From JAJRXR01 sp041402005 (lineage in GTDB: Bacteria > Planctomycetota > Phycisphaerae > Phycisphaerales > UBA1924), in assembly GCA_041402005.1 (NCBI GenBank), contig JAWKTB010000004.1:248001-312000 (forward strand): a DNA stretch of 64,000 nucleotides, given 5' to 3'. The position numbers and the translations under genes were made by a program. The notes below the pieces were generated by a model. The model saw only the letters and a program-made list of their open reading frames with translations, was not told where the DNA came from and did no database searches. Of the stretch, positions 1 to 7,640 are shown in pieces (position 1 is the first letter of the stretch; every line of letters begins with the position of its first letter).

Positions 1-79
1 CGCGAACTAAACGGCAGTTCTAGTATGAACTACATATTAAAATCAGATTGGGAACTGTCTCCTCCATAGCCGGGTGCCA

Positions 80-105
80 TGGAGACGCCGTCCTCGGCTT
101 CTCCA
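80..105. repeat. 26-bp dispersed hairpin, copy 1
   Basis: Imperfect palindrome with arms TGGAGAcGCCG and CGGCtTCTCCA around a TCCT loop. The same 26 bp occur as an exact reverse complement at 6614-6639. It lies just left of the RHS remnant in an otherwise AT-richer stretch (1-170) where I see no gene. Confidence 0.75.
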
Positions 106-173
106 TGTTCTTGCCCGAGAGTATCTGATCGGCCGGTGAACTCCACCTCTCCCGATGCAGGCGTCCAGACGGC

Positions 174-478
174 TTGAGCCACAACCTCCAGACGGACGAG
201 CTGTGGACGCTGAGCCAGCCGGGCAACTGGGAGCTGCACCAGCTCGATCTCAACGGGGACACGGACTTCGTCGACACCGACGAGCTCAACGACGACCAGA
301 CCTTCAACAAGGCCAACGAGCTGACGGCCCGCGACATCGACGACGACAGCTCGGATGACTACACCCTCAGCTACGACGAGGACGGCAACCTCATCGACGA
401 CGCCGAGAACTACAAGTACGTCTACGACGCCTTCGGGCGCCTCGTCGAGGTCCAGAACCAGTCCAGCGACGTCGCGAC
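174..478 (+). pseudogene. RHS/YD-repeat protein remnant
   Basis: About 100 codons read as a piece of an RHS-repeat cell-surface or toxin-type protein, with segments LDLNGDTDF, ANELTARD, YTLSYDEDGNL and YKYVYDAFGRLVEVQNQ. The YDAFGRL stretch is the hallmark YD repeat. There is no good start: the similarity begins abruptly at about 174 and stops at about 478. Beyond that the frame runs on through DNA that codes a different gene on the other strand (508-864). Full RHS proteins have many hundreds of residues, so this is a fragment left by rearrangement. The Asp-rich YD repeat type is what I expect in planctomycetes (family knowledge). No function is likely. Confidence 0.7.
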
Positions 479-507
479 CCCGATCGAGCCGACCCGCGCC
501 CCTGTCC

Positions 508-864
508 TCACGCCGCGATCTGGTGCGCCACCAGGTAGAACCGGCTCCCCCCCGCGCACTCGATCCACCACCCGTCCGAGCGCAGCCCGTCGAGCAGCGT
601 CCGCACCCGGGCCTCGCCGACGCCCAGCCGCCTGGCCATCTCCGAGACCGTCGCCGCCCCGCCGAACAACGCCCCGAGCGCCCGCGCCGACTCGCTCCCG
701 GGCTCGGGAATCGTCGGCGCCACCGCCGGCGCCGGATTCGTCCGCTCGTCACACACCCGCAGCAGTTCATTGTCCCACACCAGGGGTCGCTCCCCCGCGT
801 CACGCCGCCGCCTCGCCGCGGCGACTCGCTTCGCATCAGGCTCGGGCTTCGGAATCGTGCTCAT
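508..864 (-). CDS. small winged-helix-like protein
   Basis: A 118-residue protein of unknown function. The C-terminal half (about 70-115) has a helix-turn-helix look: VSEMARRLGVGEARVRTLLDGL followed by DGWWIECAGGSRFYLV, resembling a winged helix with a beta wing. The N-terminal half is basic (RRRRDAGERPLVW) and probably disordered. This suggests a small DNA-binding protein or a helix-turn-helix accessory. It stands alone between the RHS remnant and the TPR gene. No Shine-Dalgarno sequence is obvious. The region 865-1014 shows nothing else. Confidence 0.6.
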   Translation of the reverse strand: MSTIPKPEPDAKRVAAARRRRDAGERPLVWDNELLRVCDERTNPAPAVAPTIPEPGSESARALGALFGGAATVSEMARRLGVGEARVRTLLDGLRSDGWWIECAGGSRFYLVAHQIAA

Positions 865-1014
865 GCCCCCCCTGATCGTCCACGCACGACCCCGCCCCCG
901 CCGTCGCCCCCACTCCCGACCGCTCCATCCGCACCCGAGTTCCGGTCGTGCCGCCTATGACGGTTGTGCCGACCAGATCCTCATCCTTTCTTTCCATGCC
1001 GAGCCGCCGCCCCG

Positions 1015-2709
1015 TCACCCCGCATCCGGGTGGCAGTAGCACGACGCCCGCGGCGCCACGTCCGCCCGCGACCACGCCTCCCCCAGCGCCTCGTCGACCT
1101 TCATCCCCTCCTCCATCTTCCCCTGCGCCTCGAGCGCCTGACTCAGCCCCAGCAGCGACCATCCGTTGTTCGGGTGCCGCGTGAGGTCCTCGCGGTACAC
1201 CGCCTCCGCCTCCTGCGGATGCCCGCCCGCCAGCAGCAGCGCCCCCAGCGCATGACGCACCGGCTGCATCCACCCGGGCGGCTCGTCGTACACCAGTTCG
1301 TCCTCGAGCCTCACGCCCTCGCGAAGGATCGCGTACGCCTCCTCGGGTCGCCCGTCCTTGAACGCGATCTCCCCCATCGCCATTGCCCGCGCCACCCCGA
1401 TCACGTCCTTGGCCGGGTTGTTGCCCATGTACCACTCGTCCGTCAGCTCGCCTGCGACGTCCTCGAACTTGCGAGCCTCATCACGCGCCTCGTCGATCCG
1501 CTTCAGATTCGCAAGCGCCACCGTGCGCGCATAATGCCACTCCGCACGGCTGAGCAACCGCCACGAGTCCGGCTCCGGCTCCTTCAAGATGTCCTCCCAC
1601 TTGCCGAACCGGATCATCACGTGCAGCGACGTCGGCATGAACCCGTCCGCGAACTCCACGTACGTGCGCAGGAAGTCCTCGGGGATTCGCTCTTCAATCT
1701 GGCGGGCCGCGTGCATCGCCGTCTCGTACCGTCCCTCCATCATCGCCGCGTACGCCAGGAAGTGGATGTTGTGCAGGTGGTACAGGCTGTAAAAGTCAGG
1801 CGGCGGCGCCTTCGCGAAGTACTTGTCGTCCGCCGCGATCGCCCGCTCGTTCGCATCGGACGCCTCCGCGTACCGACCCGTCCGGATGAAGATGTGCGAG
1901 GGCATGTGCACCAGGTGCCCCGAGCCCGGGACCAGGTCCACCAGCCGCTGCGCCGACGCCGTCCCCTTTTCCGGCCAGGGCGACGCCTCAATCGCGTGGA
2001 TGTAAAAGTGGTTCGCTCCCGGGTGATCTTCGTCCAGCGCGATCACCCGCTCCAGCGTCGCCAGGATCTCCAGCGTCCGCCCCTTCGGCTCCCCGTCATG
2101 CGTCCACAGATCCCAAGGCTGCAGGTCCATCAGCGACTCGGCGAACAGCGCGCCGACATCTGGGTCATCCGGAAACGCTTCCCACGCCCGCTGCATCGCG
2201 TCCGCGTACGCCTGATCCAGGGGCGCCCGGTCCTCCGGGATCGGCATCGCGTACCGCGCCGCCACCGCCCGGATCAGCGCCTGCTCCACCGGGCTCGCGT
2301 GCCGGACCAACGACATCGCCTTCTGCGCCGCGTCGTACGCCTTGGTCGAGGCCTCCTCCGTCATCTGCGGGTTGTTGATGTGCAAACCGTGCGCATAGGC
2401 GATCCCCCACCACGCGATGGCGCACTCGGGGTCGATCTCCGCCGCCCTGTGGAACGAGCGGATCGCCTCGTCGTGGTTGAAGCCGTACAGCAGTTGGATC
2501 CCCTGGTCGAACCACTGCTGGGCCTCGCGCGAGTGGGTCGTGATCGCGCGGTGGTAGCCCGAGTAGCCCGCGTACAGGCGCGCCTCGGTGTTCTTGGGCT
2601 GGGGCTCGCCGCCTTGGGAGCTCGAGAAGGCGCCCGGGCGGGCCATCAGGGCGGCGGCCGTGCCGACGCCGATCGCGAGCAGAGAAGTCTGGAGGGCGTT
2701 GAGGCGCAT
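1015..2709 (-). CDS. exported TPR-repeat protein
   Basis: A 564-residue protein with an N-terminal hydrophobic segment (about 8-22) that acts as signal peptide or anchor. Helical repeats follow for most of its length: WFDQGIQLLYGFNHDEAIRSF at about 65-85 and the C-terminal HPQEAEAVYREDLTRHPNNGW are clear TPR units. A conserved block around residue 220-260 contains HFYIHAIEAS and HMPSHIFIRTGRY, typical of a TPR family of unknown role often found in planctomycetes and other environmental bacteria. It ends near a Cys pair (CYCHPDAG). It probably acts as an envelope scaffold. The start at 2709 is chosen because the signal sequence begins there. Confidence 0.85.
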   Translation of the reverse strand: MRLNALQTSLLAIGVGTAAALMARPGAFSSSQGGEPQPKNTEARLYAGYSGYHRAITTHSREAQQWFDQGIQLLYGFNHDEAIRSFHRAAEIDPECAIAWWGIAYAHGLHINNPQMTEEASTKAYDAAQKAMSLVRHASPVEQALIRAVAARYAMPIPEDRAPLDQAYADAMQRAWEAFPDDPDVGALFAESLMDLQPWDLWTHDGEPKGRTLEILATLERVIALDEDHPGANHFYIHAIEASPWPEKGTASAQRLVDLVPGSGHLVHMPSHIFIRTGRYAEASDANERAIAADDKYFAKAPPPDFYSLYHLHNIHFLAYAAMMEGRYETAMHAARQIEERIPEDFLRTYVEFADGFMPTSLHVMIRFGKWEDILKEPEPDSWRLLSRAEWHYARTVALANLKRIDEARDEARKFEDVAGELTDEWYMGNNPAKDVIGVARAMAMGEIAFKDGRPEEAYAILREGVRLEDELVYDEPPGWMQPVRHALGALLLAGGHPQEAEAVYREDLTRHPNNGWSLLGLSQALEAQGKMEEGMKVDEALGEAWSRADVAPRASCYCHPDAG

Positions 2710-2836
2710 GGGGAACTCCTGAGCGTGATCCTGAATCGGGGTTTTGCGTCAGGAACGCAGGCGCAGAGACCCCCGTGAGAGGGCCAGCGTACCACGGGTT
2801 TTTGGGATCTCGCGCGGGCAGGCCGCTCGCGTCCCA

Positions 2837-3250
2837 TCAGCCCTGCTCAGCCCAGGGGTCGTAGGTGCCGACGTGCCAGACGTGGCCCTCGGGGTCGGCG
2901 CAGGAGAAGGCGCGCCCGCCGTACTCGGGGCTCTTGATCTCGATCACGATTTTGGCGCCGGCGGCCTTGGCGCGCGCATACACCGCGTCGGCGTCCGAGA
3001 CGAGGATGTAGGGCGACTGGGTCTCGCGTCCACCGACCTCGTCGGGCTGGGCCATGATGGAGGAGGCGGGCGAATCGGTGATGGAGGAGAGCATGACCAT
3101 GCCCTCGCCGTAGGCGAGTTGGGCGTGGACGATCGTGTTGTTCTCGCCCGGAACCACAAGGTGACGCCGAAAGCCGAAGACCCGCTCGAGCCAGTCGATG
3201 GCCGCGTGCGCGTCCCGGTACCGCATCCCAGGGATGATCGTCGAGGGCAC
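2837..3250 (-). CDS. VOC-family (glyoxalase/PhnB-like) protein
   Basis: A 137-residue single-copy VOC fold protein. It begins with IIPGMRYRDAHAAIDWLERVFGF, contains VHAQLAYGEGMVMLSS in the middle and ends with YGGRAFSCADPEGHVWHVGTY. The last block is the usual VOC C-terminal metal/substrate strand (D-P-E-G-H-x-W). Such proteins bind a divalent metal as dimers and act as glyoxalases, dioxygenases or resistance proteins; the substrate cannot be told from sequence. A good ribosome binding site, AGGAGGCTCCTGTG, lies upstream of the ATG. Function beyond family is not claimed. Confidence 0.85.
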   Translation of the reverse strand: MPSTIIPGMRYRDAHAAIDWLERVFGFRRHLVVPGENNTIVHAQLAYGEGMVMLSSITDSPASSIMAQPDEVGGRETQSPYILVSDADAVYARAKAAGAKIVIEIKSPEYGGRAFSCADPEGHVWHVGTYDPWAEQG

Positions 3251-3380
3251 AGGAGCCTCCTCGGGTCAAACTTCGAGTGTTCGGCAACAGCGTACGGTAT
3301 TCGACGCCGGAGAGGAACGCGAGCCACGGAGCCGCGTACACGCCTCGCCTCCGAAAGCCCACGCGGACGGACTCTCGCGA

Positions 3381-5243
3381 TCACGGCACGGGCGGATCCG
3401 GCTCGCCCGCAGTGGCCGCGCCGCCTCCCGTCCCGATCGCCCCCGGCGCATCTCCTGACGCCGGAGGAGGAGACGCCGGAACCGACGCGCCGCCAGACGC
3501 CGGCGCCCCCGCGCCGCCCAGACGAGCCGCGACGGCGGTCGCCCGAACGCACACGACGCCCGCGAGGACGATGCACCCGACCCCCAGCAGGGAGGGCGCA
3601 AACCAGAGCCGCGCGATCAGCCTGGGGAACTCCACATGCATATACACGACGCTCGCGAGTGTGAGCACGAACACCGAAACCCAGCGGATCAGGTGCGCCT
3701 CGCGCCCGCCCATGAACCCGATCCACGGAGCTCGAGGGTCGTCCGCGTCGGGGCGCGGCACGGACCCCGCCATGTTTTTCAGCACGCTGGACATCGCCAG
3801 GAGAATGCCGATCAGGGCGGCCAGCGCCCCGAGCAACACGGCAGGTCCGTTGAGCTTGACGCCCAGCACGTCGACCTCCAGCGGCACGCCCTCCTCCATC
3901 GAGACGAGATACTCACGCGCCTCCTGGAGTGTCATGCCCCCGACGTTTGCCCAATGCTTCTGGAGTTCCGGCAGCCAGCGCGTCACACCCCGCTCCCTGG
4001 CATAGACGGGCGTGACGAGGGGCTGCTTGTCGACCCACGCCGAGAGCTTCTCCGCCGGGAGCGGCACGACCCGCCCGGGGCACGCCAGGCTCTCCGAAAA
4101 ACCCAGCGTCATCTTGTCGTTCTCGAGGTATGTAAAGAGGATGACCTCGATCTCGTCCCCAACACGGAGCGAACGCCTCGAGTCGCCCGGGAGTTCCCAG
4201 CGCGCGTACTTGATGCTCCCCGGGGTGAGGTTCCCATTGTCCCGCATGTAGCCGGCGATCAGATCGTCGAGGCGGCGTTGGTCCAGCACCACGCCGGCGC
4301 CGCCCTGGATCTCCAGCCCCTCGAGCGTGGTGCGCAGGATCGCCAGGGGCTGGTCGGCGCGGAGCTTGCCGTCATCGAGCCCCGGCGTGGGCGTCAGCTC
4401 GTACAGCTCCGCCGGGATCCCGTTGTTGAACCAGTACCAGAGCCGGCTCGCGAGCACCTTGCTCCAGCTCGTCTCGCCCTGGCCGTAGTACGAGAGGAGG
4501 TCGATCCCCGAGTCATCCCAGAGATCCTCGACGGCGTCCTCGCGCTGGCGCAGGTAGTCGGCGACATCGAGCTTGCTCAGCTCGTCGACCTCGGCGATCG
4601 CGAGGCGGTATGGCTCACCCGGCTGGTGCGAGGCGCAGACCGCGATCAGGCCGCCGCAGACCAGCAGCATCGCGCGGTGCAGACCCCACAGCGTCTTCGC
4701 GAACTCGGACATGCGGGGGATGGTACTGGACGGAGGCCCGGGGTGGCGGCGTGAGGGGCTCCGCGCGCCGGCGGCGAGTTGGCGCAGCTGGGACCGGATG
4801 GCTCGCTTGAGCATCGCCGCGATCAGCAGGACCGTCGGGCGGGTCAGGGGGGACCGGGGCCAGAGTTCGAACGTTCGAGTCGCGTGGGTTGGAGCGAGGT
4901 CCTCGGGTGGGTCGAAGCGCCAGGTCTCGTCGAAATGCGTCGCGAGGGCGGAGAGCGGTCGCGAGAAGCCCTCGAGTCTGAGGGCGAGCGTTCGTGGCGG
5001 GTCCCAGGCGGTGACCTCCTCGGTGTGGGTGGAGCCGTCGGTGTTGGTGACGTTGATGCGCGTGCCGACGATGTCCTGTGTTCTGCGCTCAAAGACCGCG
5101 CTGCGGATTCCCGGCAGCGGGCCCCAACCCTTGAAGCTGGGCCACTGGTCGAGGTCGAGGATCGCGCCCGCGATCTGGTGGGGGGACTGGGGGAGGGTCG
5201 CGCGGACCTCGAAGCAGACGGGCTTTGGGACGCGGCGGGGCAT
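3381..5243 (-). CDS. SRPBCC domain fused in frame to a membrane protein
   Basis: One open frame joins two parts. Residues 1-165 are an SRPBCC/polyketide-cyclase-like lipid-binding domain (VCFEVRATLPQSPHQIAGAILDL, LALRLEGFSRPL, ending MLKRAIRSQLRQLAAG). A proline-rich linker (PSRRHPGPPSSTIP) leads into a second part starting MSEFAKTLWGLHRAMLLVCGGLI, with one membrane segment there and two near the C-terminus (about 500-580). The tail is Pro/Ala/Gly-rich. The second part could be a separate 443-residue gene with a start at 4712, but I see no stop between the parts and no ribosome binding site at 4712. The membrane part has no family I recognise. Earlier in-frame start codons exist up to 5285. 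Confidence 0.6.
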   Translation of the reverse strand: MPRRVPKPVCFEVRATLPQSPHQIAGAILDLDQWPSFKGWGPLPGIRSAVFERRTQDIVGTRINVTNTDGSTHTEEVTAWDPPRTLALRLEGFSRPLSALATHFDETWRFDPPEDLAPTHATRTFELWPRSPLTRPTVLLIAAMLKRAIRSQLRQLAAGARSPSRRHPGPPSSTIPRMSEFAKTLWGLHRAMLLVCGGLIAVCASHQPGEPYRLAIAEVDELSKLDVADYLRQREDAVEDLWDDSGIDLLSYYGQGETSWSKVLASRLWYWFNNGIPAELYELTPTPGLDDGKLRADQPLAILRTTLEGLEIQGGAGVVLDQRRLDDLIAGYMRDNGNLTPGSIKYARWELPGDSRRSLRVGDEIEVILFTYLENDKMTLGFSESLACPGRVVPLPAEKLSAWVDKQPLVTPVYARERGVTRWLPELQKHWANVGGMTLQEAREYLVSMEEGVPLEVDVLGVKLNGPAVLLGALAALIGILLAMSSVLKNMAGSVPRPDADDPRAPWIGFMGGREAHLIRWVSVFVLTLASVVYMHVEFPRLIARLWFAPSLLGVGCIVLAGVVCVRATAVAARLGGAGAPASGGASVPASPPPASGDAPGAIGTGGGAATAGEPDPPVP

Positions 5244-5938
5244 CGGGGAAGTGTTGGCGGCGGCGAGGCATTGGGGATCAGGCATTGGGCATTCGGAATG
5301 CAGGGACCGGGGACCGGCGACCAGGGACCAGAGTGAGGAGAAGGAAGAGAAGACGGAGACCCCTCACCCCGGCCCTCTCCCCGGGAGGGAGAGGGAGGGG
5401 GAAACCGGTCGCTCACGCTCGCGGCTCGTCGGGGAGCGCCGTGTGTCGTGCGCAGGAGCTGGGCGGCGGCCTTGCGGGCGGTCTCTCTTCGCGCGGCGGC
5501 GAGGCGCGGGGGGAGGAGCTCGTTGTCGTGGGGCTCGGCGGCGAGGCTGGCGAGCTTGGCGGTGGCGACGCAGCGGGCCTGGGCGGCGATGAGGTCGGCG
5601 CGCTCGCTGGCCAGGCGGGTCAGGGCGGCGAGGCGCTCACGCGTGCGCGGGTGGTCGAGCCAGGCGATGAGGTCGTCGATCTCGAGGAGGTGGTTGGCGG
5701 CGAGGGTGGCGAGGCCGACGTCGGCGGCGAGGTAGTCGGCGAGGAGGGATTCCTCGTCGCAGGCATCAGGGAGCAGGCATCGGGCATCAGGGGAAGGAGG
5801 AGTAGGAGACGGAGCCCTCACCCCGGCCCTCTCCCGCGGGGCGCGGGAGAGGGGGGCAGGAACCCGAGGCTTCGAGGACTCAGCATCGGCGTCGGTGTCG
5901 TCCAGGAACGGGGTGATGCGGTTGTGTGGGCTGTGCAT
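4844..5938 (-). CDS. hypothetical protein interrupted by hairpin repeats
   Basis: The convincing coding part is 5440-5760, a helical domain with LLADYLAADVGLATLAAN, HLLEIDDLIAWLDHP and ARRETARKAAAQLLR. I do not recognise a function. On both sides the frame runs through composite repeat elements (5761-5856 and 5267-5397), giving low-complexity translations such as LSRAPRERAGVRAPSP and PSRGEGRGEGSPSS. After about 5290 the frame overlaps the SRPBCC gene in another frame and is probably not natural. The second repeat may have removed the original stop. Treat the right end (5938) as the likely start and the stop at 4844 as formal only. Confidence 0.4.
   Translation of the reverse strand: MHSPHNRITPFLDDTDADAESSKPRVPAPLSRAPRERAGVRAPSPTPPSPDARCLLPDACDEESLLADYLAADVGLATLAANHLLEIDDLIAWLDHPRTRERLAALTRLASERADLIAAQARCVATAKLASLAAEPHDNELLPPRLAAARRETARKAAAQLLRTTHGAPRRAASVSDRFPPPSPSRGEGRGEGSPSSLPSPHSGPWSPVPGPCIPNAQCLIPNASPPPTLPRCPAASQSPSASRSARPSPSPPTRSRARSSTSTSGPASRVGARCRESAARSLSAEHRTSSARASTSPTPTAPPTPRRSPPGTRHERSPSDSRASRDRSPPSRRISTRPGASTHPRTSLQPTRLERSNSGPGPP
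5267..5397. repeat. composite dispersed repeat, module B copy 1
   Basis: An assembly of a GGCATTGGGCATTCGG-type tract, a purine-rich spacer (gaggagaaggaagagaagac) and the hairpin CCCTCACCCCGGCCCTCTCC with a GGGAGGGAGAGGG right arm (5361-5397). Other copies of the hairpin lie at 5815-5856, 28608-28644 and 38805-38844. Confidence 0.75.
5761..5856. repeat. composite dispersed repeat, module B copy 2
   Basis: Same plan as 5267-5397: an aGGCATCAGGGAGCAGGCATC tract, a purine spacer, then CCCTCACCCCGGCCCTCTCC paired with GCGCGGGAGAGGG. It is read through by the open frame 4844-5938. Confidence 0.75.
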
Positions 5939-6065
5939 CGGGCACGGTACGGGGCGGGGAGGGGGGCGTCGGCGATGGCGAGGTCGTGGGACGCGGGTTG
6001 GCGCGCGCGGGGGGTCGGTATGATGCGATTCTCACAGAAATGATGTAGGCGCCTGCCGAGGGGGG

Positions 6066-6608
6066 ATGATGCTCAAGCTGGCTGTTGTGCTCGTCGGGAT
6101 GCTGGTGGTGGTCGGCGTCATCTGCTTCATTGCGCTGGTGCTGAGCAAGAAGATCGAGGGAGACACGCTGCTCTCCGGTGGGGAGCGGCTGGACTACCGG
6201 CGGCGGGACTGGCTGCTGACGAAGGCCGAGCGGTCGTTCCTGGCGGCGCTGGACGCGGCGGTGTCGGGCGGGCACGGGCTCGACGGCGTGCGGGTGATGT
6301 GCAAGGTGCGGCTGGCGGATCTGGTGTACCTGCCGAAGGGGATGGACAGGAGTTCACGGGCGCGGCAGCAGAACCGGGTGAATCAGAAGCACGTGGACTT
6401 CGTGCTGGTGAGCACGGACGAGTTGCGGCCGTTGGTCGTGATCGAGCTGGATGATTCGAGCCATGAGCGCGAGGACCGGCGGGCGCGGGATGGGTTCGTG
6501 GATCGGGCGCTCGGGGCGGCGGGGCTGCCGTTGGTGCGGGTCGCGGCGGCGCGGGGGTATGTGCCGGGGGAGTTGGCGGGGAGGGTGAGGGGGGCGATGA
6601 AAACTTGA
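6066..6608 (+). CDS. DUF2726 domain membrane-anchored protein
   Basis: A 180-residue protein with an N-terminal membrane segment (about 4-27, LAVVLVGMLVVVGVICFIALVL) and a cytoplasmic DUF2726 domain. Hallmarks are LLTKAERSFLAALDAAV, the NRVNQKHVDFVLV strand and LVVIELDDSSHEREDRRARD, then GLPLVRVAAARGYVP. The D...ELDDSSH pattern resembles the core of restriction-endonuclease-like folds, and DUF2726 proteins are often put in that superfamily, though activity is unproven. It faces the divergent accessory genes to its right. GC content is like the rest of the window. A repeat follows 5 bp after the stop. Confidence 0.85.
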   Translation: MMLKLAVVLVGMLVVVGVICFIALVLSKKIEGDTLLSGGERLDYRRRDWLLTKAERSFLAALDAAVSGGHGLDGVRVMCKVRLADLVYLPKGMDRSSRARQQNRVNQKHVDFVLVSTDELRPLVVIELDDSSHEREDRRARDGFVDRALGAAGLPLVRVAAARGYVPGELAGRVRGAMKT

Positions 6609-6613
6609 GGCGT

Positions 6614-6639
6614 GGAGAAGCCGAGGACGGCGTCTCCAC
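6614..6639. repeat. 26-bp dispersed hairpin, copy 2
   Basis: Exact reverse complement of 80-105. It lies between the stop codons of the convergent genes 6066-6608 and 6654-7529, where it could also work as a terminator-like hairpin. Confidence 0.75.
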
Positions 6640-6653
6640 GGCACGCGGCCAGT

Positions 6654-7529
6654 TCATCTCGTTTGCCAGGTCGAGATCTGGCGCTCAAGTGACTCAAGCA
6701 AGCTCACGCAGAAGCGCAAGGAAGTGTACCAGGCATCATTTGCATCCTGAAACGACAATGAAAGTGGCTCTCCCGCATCGTACTTTCTTGTCAATTCACG
6801 AAGGAGCTCCAAACGTAGACTTGTAGGCCCCACGGTGATACCCCCGGGCTGCAAGTCCCAAAAGTCGGCGCCACCTCCATCAACCTTGCCCTGCATGCGT
6901 AGGCCGATCATCTTCAACTCGTACTGCTTGCGCCCGCCGTCGAAATCGACTTGAACCAGATCAGTTGGCCCTACGACTCCTGCGCGGTGTGTGAGAATCG
7001 CTCTCGCCCGACTGATGGAGACAACTTCATCACACCAACTCGCATTGATACCGAAATCCCGCTCCAGAGACTTGAGCTTCTTGGGCAGTCCGCTCATGTC
7101 GAATTCGGTCCAGCGACGCCCGATCGCCGCTTTCAACAGGTGAGTAGACGTGGGCAACTCTTCTGGATTGTCCGGCAGCAAGAACTCTTCACCGGAGAGT
7201 CGCCGCTTCGCATACTCCGCAGTGCACCAAACTGCCTCAACGATTTCCCACAGTGACTCAACTGACTCTCGAAACACTAGCGACACCAGCCATTCCCGAT
7301 GCTGCTGCACGGAGTCAAAGGCGACTTTGGGCGGCTGAACCAAGCCCACACTGAATTCGGCGATTTGTTCGGACTTCAATCCAGATCGAGAAGCACTCTC
7401 AACTGCCGCCAAAGAAAGTACGGCAGATCGGATTGACCGTTCCAAGCGACGATCGATCGCGGCTCGAGCTTCTGCGAACCGAATCCTCACATGTGTGATC
7501 TTCTGGTCGTCGTGCTGAACATAGATCAT
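6654..7529 (-). CDS. hypothetical protein of lower GC
   Basis: A 291-residue soluble protein I cannot assign. It begins MIYVQHDDQKITHVRIRF and has long helical stretches (ARAAIDRRLERSIRSAVLSL, HREWLVSLVFRESVESLWEI) and a C-terminal LLRELTRKY and SLRFCVSLLESLERQI. The start at 7529 is preferred over 7628, because the extra 33 codons would overlap the mutase remnant in another frame. Base composition is visibly lower in GC than its neighbours, with A/T-ending codons used freely, which suggests recent acquisition. It has no visible partner gene. Its start lies only 8 bp from a mutase 3' fragment, so its left neighbour is a rearrangement junction. Confidence 0.65.
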   Translation of the reverse strand: MIYVQHDDQKITHVRIRFAEARAAIDRRLERSIRSAVLSLAAVESASRSGLKSEQIAEFSVGLVQPPKVAFDSVQQHREWLVSLVFRESVESLWEIVEAVWCTAEYAKRRLSGEEFLLPDNPEELPTSTHLLKAAIGRRWTEFDMSGLPKKLKSLERDFGINASWCDEVVSISRARAILTHRAGVVGPTDLVQVDFDGGRKQYELKMIGLRMQGKVDGGGADFWDLQPGGITVGPTSLRLELLRELTRKYDAGEPLSLSFQDANDAWYTSLRFCVSLLESLERQISTWQTR

Positions 7530-7536
7530 CGAAACG

Positions 7537-7605
7537 CTACCACCCCGGCCCACCCGAGTATCTGCCGTAGATGTCGGCCATGACCCGGACCCCTTCGCCG
7601 AGTGT
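7537..7605 (-). pseudogene. 3' fragment of methylmalonyl-CoA mutase
   Basis: A copy of the last 22 codons and stop of the mutase gene at 8929-10776. I count 61 of 67 identical bases between 7539-7605 and 8931-8997. It reads MADIYGRYSGGPGW-stop against MADIYGRYSGGPEW-stop in the full gene. It is not attached to any upstream mutase sequence. With 8931-8997 it forms a direct repeat around the gene at 7641-8897. Confidence 0.85.
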
Positions 7606-7640
7606 ACTCCCCCACGGGGTAGGCCCAAGAGGCCTCCCCC

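Noticed and set aside
964..2778. Long open frame on the plus strand (604 codons)
   Set aside because: It is the antisense shadow of the TPR gene at 1015-2709: Arg/His/Leu-rich with no domain. Very high GC creates many such frames, e.g. 9463-10953, 37450-39183, 55654-57129, 56543-58057 and 61897-63615.
4844..5290. C-terminal part of the 364-codon minus-strand frame
   Set aside because: It overlaps the SRPBCC coding sequence in another frame and translates to Ser/Pro/Arg low complexity. Only 5440-5760 of that frame looks like real protein.
5361..5397. Module B hairpins as intrinsic terminators
   Set aside because: They lack a T run and several lie inside reading frames, so they are listed as repeats. 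The copy at 28608 may still act as one.
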